Positions 52,711 through 61,447 of a stretch of 64,000 nt of DNA are shown here, one piece after another. The first letter of the stretch is position 1, and every line of letters begins with the position of its first letter. The notes beneath the pieces were generated by a model. The model had not been told where the DNA came from. It was given only the letters and a program-made list of their open reading frames with translations, and made no database searches. The position numbers and the translations under genes were made by a program. The DNA is from Spirochaetales bacterium (GTDB lineage: Bacteria; Spirochaetota; Spirochaetia; Treponematales; Treponemataceae), in the NCBI GenBank assembly GCA_003252395.1, contig QKEL01000011.1, positions 496,001 through 560,000 of the forward strand, read 5' to 3'.

Positions 52711-54015
52711 ATGCGAAAAATCACGTTCCTTTGCGCCCTGGCATTCCTTTCCGCGACGGCGGTATCCGAGCCCGTGGCGCTTTCGCTGGACGAGGCCCTG
52801 CGGGGCGCGAGAGAAAACAATAGCGCCTTAAAGGCTGCCCGCATAACCCTGGGCGTCTCCGAGAACGAGGCCGCTTCCGCCTGGAACGCCTTTTTGCCCT
52901 CGCTGAGCGTTTCTGGCCGCCTTTCCTCCTCCCACGCCTTGCCGAATTCCGACGCGACGGTGGACGCCTCTAAGGCGACCACGCTGAGCGTTTCCGCCGG
53001 CGCGAGCCTGACCGTACAAGGGGGCGTGGGGGAGGCCCTACGCCAAAAGGCCTTGGCGAAGGCGGCCGCCCGGGTATCGTACGAAAAGGCGGAAGCCGAT
53101 TTGGCGGTACAGGTGAAGAAGGCGTATTTCGGCCTGGTAACGCAGGAAAGAAGCGTTGCGGTAAGCGAGAAAAACCTGGCGCTTGCCCGCGAACAGGAAA
53201 AGCGCGTGGGCGAAAACTACCGGAGCGGCCTCAGTTCGGAACTGGACTACCTGACCGCCCAGTATACCCGGGCGAGTCTCGAACAGGATTTGCTCAACCT
53301 GCGGCAAAGCCGCTCCAACGCGCGGAAGTCGTTTAATATCCTCCTGGGGCTTTCCATGGATACGGAGCTGAGCCTTACCGATTCCGTGCCCGAAGATATT
53401 CCCGAGATAAAGAAACCCGAGTCGATGGGCGAATACGTAGAGCGGCGGTACGACGTCGCCGCGGCCTATTACGCGCTGGAAATAGCCAAGAGCCAACGGC
53501 TGGCCTCGACGATTAACCGGTACGGCCCGACGCTGAGCGTGTCCGAGTCGTTGAGCGCGCAGGCGAACCCGCCGAAAGACCTGGAGGCGCCCAAGACGGG
53601 AACCCTGACGGTGTCGGTCAGCGTTCCCCTGGACGGCTACGTGCCCGGTTCCGCCGCCTCGGTCGCGGCGAAAAAAGCCGCGGGCGCGGTGGAGAAGGCG
53701 ACGCTCGGCCTGGAAGACGCGCGGCGCGCGGCGATAAAGGAAATTGAGACCCTTTTCGACTCGGCGGATCAGCTCCGCGAGACCGTTCGCCTGGCCCGGT
53801 TTAACGAGCAGATCGCCCTGAGAAAGTTCGAGCTTTCGGGGCAGGGGTACGAATCGGGCCTGGTAACCCAGGGCAGCTTGGACGAGGCGCGTCAGAATTA
53901 CCTCTCCGCCCAGCTCAAGGTGCTCTCGGCCCGGAACGCGCTGGAGACGGGCATAATCGATTTGGCAAACGCCCTGAACGTGGAAGAAACGGCCCTGTAC
54001 GCCAAGGAGAATTGA
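52711..54015 (+). CDS. TolC-family outer-membrane efflux protein
   Basis: A 434-residue outer-membrane channel with a signal peptide (ITFLCALAFLSATAVSEP). The two-fold repeat of the family is clear: LSLDEALRGARENNSALKAA at the start of the first and the helical hairpins ENYRSGLSSELDYLTAQ and GYESGLVTQGSLDEARQNYLSAQ in each half. GGAGGAG precedes the ATG. It is the first gene of a tripartite efflux operon (channel, adaptor, RND pump), like BesCAB of Borrelia. The upstream region (52605-52700) holds TGTAA repeats 11 bp apart and a C-rich hairpin, possible regulation sites. Confidence 0.93.
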   Translation: MRKITFLCALAFLSATAVSEPVALSLDEALRGARENNSALKAARITLGVSENEAASAWNAFLPSLSVSGRLSSSHALPNSDATVDASKATTLSVSAGASLTVQGGVGEALRQKALAKAAARVSYEKAEADLAVQVKKAYFGLVTQERSVAVSEKNLALAREQEKRVGENYRSGLSSELDYLTAQYTRASLEQDLLNLRQSRSNARKSFNILLGLSMDTELSLTDSVPEDIPEIKKPESMGEYVERRYDVAAAYYALEIAKSQRLASTINRYGPTLSVSESLSAQANPPKDLEAPKTGTLTVSVSVPLDGYVPGSAASVAAKKAAGAVEKATLGLEDARRAAIKEIETLFDSADQLRETVRLARFNEQIALRKFELSGQGYESGLVTQGSLDEARQNYLSAQLKVLSARNALETGIIDLANALNVEETALYAKEN

Positions 54016-54020
54016 AATAA

Positions 54021-55178
54021 ATGAATGAAAAGAAAGCGAAACCTGACTTTGACAAGATCGTGAAGGTTATCCTTCTCGCCATGATTGCCCTGTGCCTGAT
54101 CGCCCTGGTAGTAACGGCGAGAAAGCCCGGCGGGACGGGCGCTTCAGCGGGCGGGCCACCGGGAATGGCGGGCGCGCCAAGGGCGGCGGCCACCGGAGCC
54201 GCCGGCGCAGGTCCAGGAGCGACCGGCGCTGCCGGAGCCGCTGGCGCCGGACCCGGGGCTACTGGGGCTGCAGGAGCCGCTGGCGCCGGACCCGGGGCGA
54301 CCGGCGCTGCCGGCGCAAGTGCTGCCGCTCCCGCCGGCGCGCCGAGCGGCGGAAGCGCTCGCGGCGTCATGGGCGGGGGAGCGGCGATCACGGTGGAGGC
54401 GGTTACGCTGAAGCCGGCGTCGATCCAAACCTCGATTCGCCTAAACGGCGACGTTTCGGCAAAATCCCAGATTTCCGTATACCCCGACACCTCGGGAAAG
54501 CTCGTGCGCTACGAGGCGAGCGTGGGCAGCCGCGTGAATAAGGGCGACGTGATAGCCTACGTGGACCCCTCGAAGCCCGGCGCGTCGTACGTGGCGAGCC
54601 CGGTGCGCGCCCCCATCGCCGGCACGGTGATTTCCCTCTCCCAGGACTCGGGCGGCACGGTCTCCGTTTCTACCCCGATCGCGACGGTAGGCGCCCTCAG
54701 CGATCTGGAGATCGTGACCTACGTTCCCGAGAAGTACGTAGCGGTGGTCCATGCCGGACTTCAGGCCTGGGTCAGCCTGGCCCCCTATCCGGACAGGGAA
54801 TTCGCGGCCACGGTTTCCCTGGTGAGCCCGGTGGTAGACGCGGCCTCGCGGACGATTCAGGTGAAGCTTTCGGTTGCCGACGCCGGCGATTTCGTTCGCC
54901 CCGGCATGTTCGCGGTGATACGATTGGTAACCAGGGAGGCCTCGGGCGCGATGGTGGTGCCCTCCTCGGCCCTGAAAACCTACAACGGCGGGACCGTCGC
55001 GTACGTAATCGATTCCGAGGGTAAGGCGCGCCGCCGGGAAGTTACGGTGGGGCTCGCGAACGATACGAGCGTCCAACTCCTTTCCGGCGTGGCCTTCGGC
55101 GACCGGGTGGTGGTTTCCGGCTCGGTCACCGACGGCACGCCGGTTCGCGTCGCCGCGCCCGCGGGGGCCGCCCAATGA
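54021..55178 (+). CDS. RND efflux periplasmic adaptor lacking the alpha-hairpin
   Basis: A 385-residue membrane-fusion protein with an N-terminal membrane anchor (about 11-32). Then comes a Gly/Ala/Pro low-complexity linker (about 38-120) and the adaptor core: lipoyl half 1 (GKLVRYEASVGSRVNKGDVI), lipoyl half 2 (VRAPIAGTVISL), beta-barrel (AWVSLAPYPDREFAATV) and a membrane-proximal domain. Only about a dozen residues join the two lipoyl halves, so the long coiled-coil hairpin that contacts TolC in AcrA is missing, as in Borrelia BesA. It overlaps the pump gene by 4 nt. Confidence 0.9.
   Translation: MNEKKAKPDFDKIVKVILLAMIALCLIALVVTARKPGGTGASAGGPPGMAGAPRAAATGAAGAGPGATGAAGAAGAGPGATGAAGAAGAGPGATGAAGASAAAPAGAPSGGSARGVMGGGAAITVEAVTLKPASIQTSIRLNGDVSAKSQISVYPDTSGKLVRYEASVGSRVNKGDVIAYVDPSKPGASYVASPVRAPIAGTVISLSQDSGGTVSVSTPIATVGALSDLEIVTYVPEKYVAVVHAGLQAWVSLAPYPDREFAATVSLVSPVVDAASRTIQVKLSVADAGDFVRPGMFAVIRLVTREASGAMVVPSSALKTYNGGTVAYVIDSEGKARRREVTVGLANDTSVQLLSGVAFGDRVVVSGSVTDGTPVRVAAPAGAAQ
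54195..54317 (+). repeat. 39-bp tandem repeat coding a Gly-Ala-Pro linker
   Basis: Three copies, one partial, of a 39-bp unit encode GAAGAAGAGPGAT. The second and third copies (54225-54263 and 54264-54302) differ mainly at synonymous positions. Confidence 0.85.
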
Positions 55179-58100
55179 CGCTTTCCGAAGTTTCGGTCCG
55201 CAAACCGGTGACCACCGCGATGATATACGTCCTCGTGTGCGTAATCGCGGCGATCTTCGTTCCCCGGCTCGGCGTGGCCCTGTTTCCCTCCACGTCCATG
55301 CCCGTCCTGTCGGTCTCCACGTCGTGCAGGAATCTCGGCCCCGAGGAGGTGGAGAAAAACGTGACGCAACCCCTGGAGGCCGCGTTGAGCGCCCTGTCCG
55401 GGCTTGAGTCCATGACTTCCACCTCCTCGTCCAGCTCCAGCCGTATCCAGCTGACCTTTGGGTACGACCGCGACCTGGACGACGCCTACGCCGACATTCA
55501 GCAGATACTCACCCGCGCGTCGCGTTCGCTCCCCGAGGGGGCGTCGTCGCCGTCCATCATGAAATTTGACCTGGGCTCCATGCCCATTATGCGGCTCACG
55601 GTGAAGGGCGACCTTTCCCTGAGCGATCTGAGAAACCTCGCCGACGACAAGATCACCCCGCTTTTGGAGCGCGTGGAGGGGGTGGCCTCGGCGGAGAGCA
55701 GGGGCGGCGCCGACAAGGAAGTCCGGGTGCGTGTTTCGGAAAACCGGCTCAGGGCCTATAACCTGACCCTCTCGGAAATTTCCTCGGCCCTGGCGAAGCG
55801 GAACGTGACCGCCTCGGGCGGAACCCTGGTGGAAAACGGGTTGGACTACGAGATCTACGTGGACGAGGGCTTCGACACCCTGGACGATATCCGACAGACC
55901 GTGATCTCCAGCGTCTCGATTCCCGAGCCGGGCCGATCCGTGAACCGCTCCAACGTGGTACGCCTGGCCGACGTGGCCGAGGTGTCGTACGACTACGATT
56001 ATTCCGGCCAGTTAGTCTATATAGACGGCGTGCCGGGGCTCTACGTGTCGGTGACCAACGTGACCGATTCCAACAGCGCCACCGTGGCCAAGGCCGTACG
56101 CGAGGCGCTGCCCTCCATCAACGCGGAACTTCCCGCGGGCGTGACGGTCTCCGTTATCAGCGACAACACGACCATGATTAGCTCGACCATGGGCCAGGTG
56201 TACAATTCCGCGATCCAGGGCGGCATTCTCGCCATGGCGATCATCCTGCTCTTCCTCCGGAGCTTTAAGGGAACCCTTATCATCGGCCTTTCAATGCCCA
56301 TATCCATTTTGGCCACCTTGCTCGTCATGTCCCTCATGAACCTGACGCTGAACATGATGACCATGACGGGACTGATCCTCGGCATCGGCATGATCGTGGA
56401 CTCCTCCATCGTCGTTTTGGACAACATGCACCGGTACCGGGAAAAGGGCGAAAACGCGGCGGTCGCGGCCATTCACGGCAGCGGCGAGATGATTACCGCC
56501 ATCGTCGCCTCTACCCTGACCACCCTGTGCGTTTTCGTGCCGATCCTCATTTACAAGGACCAGCTGGAGATGCTGGGGCAGATGTTCTACGAGATGGTGA
56601 TTACCGTGGTCGCGTCCCTTACCGCCTCGCTCATCGTCGCCGTGACCCTGGTGCCGGCGCTCGGCGGTTCGATCATCAGGCTCGACACCCGGACCCAAAA
56701 GCCCCTGCGGCATCCCTTGGCGCGGAAGGCCGACGAGGCGATAGAGCGGGGCTTCGCCGCCCTGGAGAACGCCTACGCGGTGGCCATACGCTTCGTGCTG
56801 CGGAACCGGTTTTTGGTATTGACCCTCGTGGTGGCCCTGTTGAGCGTCTCCGTCCTGAAATTCGCGAGCTTTGGCATGAGTTTCGCCCCGTCCTCGAGCA
56901 CCGACGACACCATCAGCGTCAGCATGACCCTTCCCGTGGGAACGGACAAGGCGGTCACCTCTGAAAGCCTCTTCGCGGCCCAGGACCTGATCAGGGAGAA
57001 CGTGACCGGCTACGATTCGATAATCGTGACCCTGGGCACGCAAAACACCGGCGACATTCAGCTCAACCTGCCGGAACCCGCCAAGCAGACGGTTCCCGCT
57101 GCTGAGATGCGGAAAAACGTGCAGGAGCTGTTGGCGGCCATCCCGAACGCGACCTTTTCCCTTTCCTCGGGACGGGGCTTCCGGAGCGGGGCGGCCGTGG
57201 ACGTGCAGCTGAAGTCCAACGATTCGGACGCGGTACGGGAACTCGGGCCGAAGATCGTCTCCCTTTTGGAGGAACGCGTACCGGGGCTTACCGACGTGAA
57301 ATTCGACCTGGAAAGCGGGAGCCCGCAGTATACCCTGGCGATAGACCGGGACCGGGCCTCGGCGCTGGGCGTTTCCGTTTCGGCCATCGTTTCGGAAATA
57401 CAGAGCGCCCTGAACGGCATTACGGCCACGACCATGCAGGACGGCAACGACGAGATCGACGTGGTGGTTTCCCTAAGCGAGGGAGACATCGCCTTCCGGT
57501 CCGACCTTTCAAAGCTGTACGTGGCGGGCAAGGCGGGGCGCGTTTCCCTGGACGGACTCGTCTCGTTCAAGGCGACCTCGGCGCCGGTTTCCATCCGGCG
57601 GGAAGAGGGCATACGGGTGAACCACGTTACCGCGAGCCTGCAAGGCGGCTTCGTCGCCAGCAAGGTGCAGCCCCAGGTGGAGGCGGCGATCCGCGACGCG
57701 CTTGCCGTGCCCGATTCGGTGGAAATCGGCTACGGCGGCGAGTCGCGGGACCTTTCCCGGTCGGGAGGGGCCATGGTTACCGTCATCCTTATCGCGGTCT
57801 TTCTCGTGTTCATCGTCATGGCGGCGCAGTTCGAGTCTTTGGTGGATCCCTTCATCATCTTTTTCTCGATTCCCCTGCTCCTCATCGGCGTGGTATGGAC
57901 CTACGCGTTCACCGGCCAAACCTTCAGCCTTTTTTCGGCCGTTGGCATCGTGGCCCTGGTGGGTATCGTCGTGAATAACGGCATCGTGCTCGTGGACTAC
58001 GCCAACGGCCTATTGAAGAAAAAGATTCCCGTGCTGGAGGCCTGCGAGATCGCGGGACGAAGCCGTCTTCGGCCGATCCTGATGACCTCGCTGACGACCA

Positions 58101-58312
58101 TTATCGCCACCGTCCCCATGGGCTTCTTTCCGGGCAAGGGCGGCGAAATGATGCAGCCCATCGGCGTTACCATCGTCGGCGGCATGGCCTCGGGGGCGTT
58201 CATGACGCTTTTCGTGACGCCGATCATGTACAGCCTGCTGAACAAGCGCCGGGAAAGGAGATTCAACGATCCCGATTCCCTGCAGAATATGCTGGCGGCC
58301 TTGGATACGTAA
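55175..58312 (+). CDS. RND-family efflux pump, inner-membrane subunit
   Basis: A 1045-residue RND transporter with 12 predicted membrane helices and two large periplasmic loops, the length of AcrB-type pumps. The start (SEVSVRKPVTTAMIYVL), FLRSFKGTLIIGLSMPISI and the end (FMTLFVTPIMYSLLNKRRERR) are typical. In TM4 the proton-relay pair Asp-Asp of AcrB reads VDSS (VDSSIVVLDN), keeping only one Asp, and TM10 has VVNNGIVLVDY with Asn in place of the relay Lys; this form is common in bacteroidete and spirochaete pumps. It ends the operon and is followed by two terminators. Confidence 0.94.
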   Translation: MTLSEVSVRKPVTTAMIYVLVCVIAAIFVPRLGVALFPSTSMPVLSVSTSCRNLGPEEVEKNVTQPLEAALSALSGLESMTSTSSSSSSRIQLTFGYDRDLDDAYADIQQILTRASRSLPEGASSPSIMKFDLGSMPIMRLTVKGDLSLSDLRNLADDKITPLLERVEGVASAESRGGADKEVRVRVSENRLRAYNLTLSEISSALAKRNVTASGGTLVENGLDYEIYVDEGFDTLDDIRQTVISSVSIPEPGRSVNRSNVVRLADVAEVSYDYDYSGQLVYIDGVPGLYVSVTNVTDSNSATVAKAVREALPSINAELPAGVTVSVISDNTTMISSTMGQVYNSAIQGGILAMAIILLFLRSFKGTLIIGLSMPISILATLLVMSLMNLTLNMMTMTGLILGIGMIVDSSIVVLDNMHRYREKGENAAVAAIHGSGEMITAIVASTLTTLCVFVPILIYKDQLEMLGQMFYEMVITVVASLTASLIVAVTLVPALGGSIIRLDTRTQKPLRHPLARKADEAIERGFAALENAYAVAIRFVLRNRFLVLTLVVALLSVSVLKFASFGMSFAPSSSTDDTISVSMTLPVGTDKAVTSESLFAAQDLIRENVTGYDSIIVTLGTQNTGDIQLNLPEPAKQTVPAAEMRKNVQELLAAIPNATFSLSSGRGFRSGAAVDVQLKSNDSDAVRELGPKIVSLLEERVPGLTDVKFDLESGSPQYTLAIDRDRASALGVSVSAIVSEIQSALNGITATTMQDGNDEIDVVVSLSEGDIAFRSDLSKLYVAGKAGRVSLDGLVSFKATSAPVSIRREEGIRVNHVTASLQGGFVASKVQPQVEAAIRDALAVPDSVEIGYGGESRDLSRSGGAMVTVILIAVFLVFIVMAAQFESLVDPFIIFFSIPLLLIGVVWTYAFTGQTFSLFSAVGIVALVGIVVNNGIVLVDYANGLLKKKIPVLEACEIAGRSRLRPILMTSLTTIIATVPMGFFPGKGGEMMQPIGVTIVGGMASGAFMTLFVTPIMYSLLNKRRERRFNDPDSLQNMLAALDT

Positions 58313-58328
58313 CCCACTGCGATCCGAT

Positions 58329-58385
58329 CCCGAATCCCGCTCCGGGGCTATGAGCTTTCCCCCGGCCGGGATTGGGGGTCTTTTT
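58329..58385 (+). terminator. First of two tandem terminators after the RND operon
   Basis: CCCGAATCCCG pairs with CGGGATTGGGG (one mismatch) around an inner hairpin; TTTTT follows at 58381. Confidence 0.75.
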
Positions 58386-58389
58386 GTTA

Positions 58390-58427
58390 CGGGCGCCTCC
58401 GTCATGCCGACGGGGGCGTCTTTTTTT
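58390..58427 (+). terminator. Second tandem terminator after the RND operon
   Basis: CGCCTCCGTC and GACGGGGGCG form an imperfect stem with loop ATGCC, followed by TCTTTTTTT. Confidence 0.8.
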
Positions 58428-58440
58428 CCTTTCGCCGTTA

Positions 58441-58449
58441 TGGTACACT
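58441..58449 (+). promoter_or_regulatory. Extended -10 promoter of the SEC-C gene
   Basis: TGGTACACT lies 28 nt before the ATG, after the tandem terminators. A ribosome site AGGAGA follows. Confidence 0.5.
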
Positions 58450-58477
58450 GATCGGCGTTTTGATAGGAGATTGATTC

Positions 58478-58972
58478 ATGGACAAGAAAGCATGCCCCTG
58501 CGGCTCGGGTAAGGAATACGCCGCCTGTTGCGGCCCCGTTATTTCGGGAAAGGCCGCCGCCCCCACCGCCGAGGCCCTGATGCGCGCCCGGTACTCCGCC
58601 TACGTGAAGGCCGAAATCGGGTTTATCGCCGATTCCTGCGTGCGCGCCGAAGGCCAGAACGATATCGATATGGAAGAAACCCGGAAGTGGAGCGAGGAGT
58701 CGCAATGGCTCGGCCTGACCATCCATTCCGTCACCAAGGGCGGCCCCGGCGACGACGAGGGCCTCGTGGACTTTTCCGCCCTCTATTCGCGGAACGGGCT
58801 GAAGGACGAGCACCGGGAAGTCGCCGGCTTCAAGAAGGTGGACGGAAAGTGGCTCTACGCCGACGGAAAGATCGTCGCCACCACCATCGTGCGCGCGGCC
58901 CCGAAGGTCGGCAGAAACGATCCGTGCCCCTGCGGCTCGGGCAAAAAATACAAGCACTGCTGCGGCAAGTAA
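58478..58972 (+). CDS. YchJ-family SEC-C zinc-binding protein
   Basis: A 164-residue protein with two SEC-C motifs, one at each end: [14 protein letters not shown] (residues 5-18) and [15 protein letters not shown] at the C-terminus. Each has the C-x-C-x8-C-C zinc pattern also found at the C-terminus of SecA. Between them is an NTF2-like YchJ domain. The function of YchJ proteins is unknown. The TAA stop codon forms the first three bases of a 19-bp tandem repeat. Confidence 0.93.
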   Translation: MDKKACPCGSGKEYAACCGPVISGKAAAPTAEALMRARYSAYVKAEIGFIADSCVRAEGQNDIDMEETRKWSEESQWLGLTIHSVTKGGPGDDEGLVDFSALYSRNGLKDEHREVAGFKKVDGKWLYADGKIVATTIVRAAPKVGRNDPCPCGSGKKYKHCCGK

Positions 58973-59092
58973 GCCGCGTGCTGAAAGCTAAGCCGCGTGC
59001 TGAAAGCTAAGCCGCGTGCTGAAAGCTAAGCCGCGTGCTGAAAGCTAAGCCGCGTGCTGAAAGCTAAGCCGCGTGCTGAAAGCTAAGCCGCG
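58970..59092 (+). repeat. Six and a half tandem copies of a 19-bp unit
   Basis: The unit TAAGCCGCGTGCTGAAAGC occurs six times without variation at 58970-59083, then its first nine bases. The first copy contains the stop codon of the SEC-C gene. Each copy carries the small dyad GCT-GAA-AGC. The array lies between two convergent genes. There are no spacers, so it is a minisatellite and not a CRISPR. Confidence 0.97.
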
Positions 59093-59161
59093 ATTGTCGC
59101 GCCGCCGGGCCTGCCTGAGGCGTCCCGCGCGGCGTGGCCGCTTTCGCCGGGATTCCCCGCC

Positions 59162-60517
59162 TTAGACCACGCAATGGAGCCATTTCCCGCTCCGCAACCG
59201 CCACCAGCCCAAGAGGGCCTTGAAGGGCTCCTCGGTAACCACCGCCGCGTACACGACCCAGGCGGGAGCGCCGAGGACGAAGGACGTAAAGGCCGCCAGG
59301 GGCAGGGCGAGAACCCACAGGAAAAGCACGTCGTAGACCGCGCAGAACCGCGTATCGCCCCCCGCGCGGCATACCCCGATCACCATGGACATGTTAAAGG
59401 CCCGGAAGGGATACGTGCACGCGAGAATGACGAACATGGCGTTGGCGGTCGCGAAAACCGCCGCGTCTACCCGGAAGAACGCGGGCAAGAGGCGCGAGGC
59501 GGGAACCAGGACCAAGGCGACCGCGGCCGCCAGGAGCGGGGCGAACCGGGTGATGCGCGCTGCGTACTCCCGCGCCCGCGCGTGATCGCCCTCGCCGATC
59601 TTTTTCCCGATCATCACCGCCACCCCGTTACCCAACCCGATGAAAACGACCCATGCGAGGCTCGAGACGGTATTGGTGATATTGAACGCGGCGATGGCGT
59701 TGGTGTGCGTGCGCGCGAAGATCGCGCTTTGCAGGGTAATCCCGAAGGACCAAAGGAATTCGTTGGCCATCACCGGCAGGGCAACCGCGAAGAAACCCTT
59801 TGCGAAGGCCGCGTCGAAGGCGAATAGCTCCCGCGCCGACGCCGCGGGCGGGTACCGCTTGGCGTACGTGACGGCAACGATGATCAGCGCCTCCAGGGCC
59901 CGGGCTATCAGGGTGGCCACGGCGGCGCCCGTCACGCCCATGGCCGGGATCGGGCCGAGGCCGAAAATGAAGGCCCAGTTCAGGAATACGTTCACCGAGA
60001 GGGAGATTACCGTCGCGGTCATGGCGAGGCGCACCTTTTCCACCGTCCTCAGCATGATGGTAAAGGCGAAGCTGACCGCGAAGGGGACGAAGGATAGGGA
60101 GAGGGTTTTTAGGTACTCCGAGCCGGTCCGCACCACCGCGGGATCGTTCGAGTAGAGGCCGATCACGAACCGGGGCGCGAAAAAGCAGGCCGCCATGAAG
60201 GCGAGGGCCAGGAGCAGGGAGAGGGAAAGGCAAAGGCCGAGGGTTTTCCGAATGCCCGAGAGGTCCCTTTTTCCCCAGTATTGGGCAGTGAATACCCCGC
60301 CGCCCGAAACGATGCCGAAGAGCAGGATATTGAAGAAAAAGAACACCTGGTTTCCCAGGCCCACCCCCGCGATTTCAACCGTGCCGAGGCGCCCGATCAT
60401 GACCGTATCGGCCACGTTGACCAGGGAATTCACGAAGTTCTGGAGCATGATCGGCAGCGCGATGGAGAAAAGCCCCGCGTAAAACGCGCGGTCTTCGAAC
60501 AAACGGATTTTTTTCAT
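59162..60517 (-). CDS. MATE-family multidrug/Na+ efflux transporter
   Basis: A 451-residue protein with 12 membrane helices in two similar halves. It shows the MATE blocks LFSIALPIMLQNFVNSLVNVADTVMIGRLG, VGLGNQVFFFFNILLFG, and GVTGAAVATLIARALEALI in the N-terminal half. The start is placed at 60517, where AGGAAAG lies upstream and the EamA stop codon overlaps (ATGA). The open frame extends much further upstream inside the EamA gene and is not used. The substrate is unknown. Confidence 0.92.
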   Translation of the reverse strand: MKKIRLFEDRAFYAGLFSIALPIMLQNFVNSLVNVADTVMIGRLGTVEIAGVGLGNQVFFFFNILLFGIVSGGGVFTAQYWGKRDLSGIRKTLGLCLSLSLLLALAFMAACFFAPRFVIGLYSNDPAVVRTGSEYLKTLSLSFVPFAVSFAFTIMLRTVEKVRLAMTATVISLSVNVFLNWAFIFGLGPIPAMGVTGAAVATLIARALEALIIVAVTYAKRYPPAASARELFAFDAAFAKGFFAVALPVMANEFLWSFGITLQSAIFARTHTNAIAAFNITNTVSSLAWVVFIGLGNGVAVMIGKKIGEGDHARAREYAARITRFAPLLAAAVALVLVPASRLLPAFFRVDAAVFATANAMFVILACTYPFRAFNMSMVIGVCRAGGDTRFCAVYDVLFLWVLALPLAAFTSFVLGAPAWVVYAAVVTEEPFKALLGWWRLRSGKWLHCVV

Positions 60518-61434
60518 GCCGCTTTCCTGTCCTTCTGCGCGGGCCGTTTCCGGGGCGCGGAGGCGAGGTACACACCGCCGATGGTCAGCGCCGCGCCGGT
60601 CACCGCGGCGGGCGTAACCGGCTCGCCGATCAGCAGGGCGGAGAAAATCAGGGTGAGGCCCGGAATGAGGTAAATGATATTGTTCGCCTTCGTGGCCCCC
60701 AGGGCGTTGATCGCCGCGTTCCAGGCGACGTACGCCCCGCACGACGCGATAAGGCTCAGGAAGGCCAGGTTTCCCAAAACGGATACGTCGCGGAAGGCCG
60801 AGAAATCGAGCCGAACCGGGGAGAAAAAGAGGACCGGGACCATGCATACCAGGGTGTAGAAGAAAATCTTTCTCGTCACGTACAGGGGATGCAGCCCGTC
60901 GCCCAGGCGGCGGACCGTTACGGTGTAAAGCGCCCAGGAGGCGGCGGAAAGGAGGGCCAAGGCGTCGCCCAGGGGATTCAGGCCGAGATTGAACCGGCCG
61001 TTAAAAATCGTGAGCGCCACCCCCGCGAGGGCCAAAACCGAGCCCGTTACGGTCCGACCGAGGTCGCGCCCGGCCTCCGCTTCCCGGGGCAGGAATATCC
61101 GCACCGCCAAAACGGTCAGAAGGGGGGCGGTGGAAACCAGGAGGGAAACGCTTGAGGCGAGCGAATAGCGGAGCGCGTAATTCTCTCCCATGAAATACAG
61201 GGCGCCGCCGAACGCGCCGCCGAGGAAAAAGGCGAGTTCCTCCCGAACGCTCGCCGGTTTCCGGAATTTCGGGTAGGCCGCGAGGAGGGCGACGTAGGCG
61301 ACCGCGAAGCGGTATACGAGAATTTCAACCGGCGTAAAGCGCGCGAGGAGGACCTTGGTCGAAAGGAAGGTTACGCTCCAGACCGTGACGGTCAGGACGG
61401 CGAGCGAGTAGGCGAGCGGTTTCGTGAGGCGCAT
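60514..61434 (-). CDS. EamA/DMT-family transporter
   Basis: A 306-residue protein with ten predicted membrane helices and two EamA repeats (about 10-145 and 155-290). The second repeat starts NPLGDALALLSAASWALYTVTVRR and ends IIYLIPGLTLIFSALLIGEPV, the typical DMT signature. The ATG follows AGGAAA. It lies 13 nt after the UDG-fold gene and overlaps the MATE gene by 4 nt, so the three are one operon. The substrate, possibly an amino acid or nucleotide metabolite, is unknown. Confidence 0.92.
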   Translation of the reverse strand: MRLTKPLAYSLAVLTVTVWSVTFLSTKVLLARFTPVEILVYRFAVAYVALLAAYPKFRKPASVREELAFFLGGAFGGALYFMGENYALRYSLASSVSLLVSTAPLLTVLAVRIFLPREAEAGRDLGRTVTGSVLALAGVALTIFNGRFNLGLNPLGDALALLSAASWALYTVTVRRLGDGLHPLYVTRKIFFYTLVCMVPVLFFSPVRLDFSAFRDVSVLGNLAFLSLIASCGAYVAWNAAINALGATKANNIIYLIPGLTLIFSALLIGEPVTPAAVTGAALTIGGVYLASAPRKRPAQKDRKAA

Positions 61435-61447
61435 GGGTTTCCTATGG

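Noticed and set aside
58970-59092. Possible CRISPR array
   Set aside because: The 19-bp units are directly adjacent with no spacers, and no cas gene is near. It is a simple tandem repeat.
60518-60847. N-terminal extension of the MATE protein
   Set aside because: The frame stays open but lies inside the EamA gene, is Arg/Gly/Pro rich, and the ATG at 60517 has a ribosome site and an ATGA overlap.
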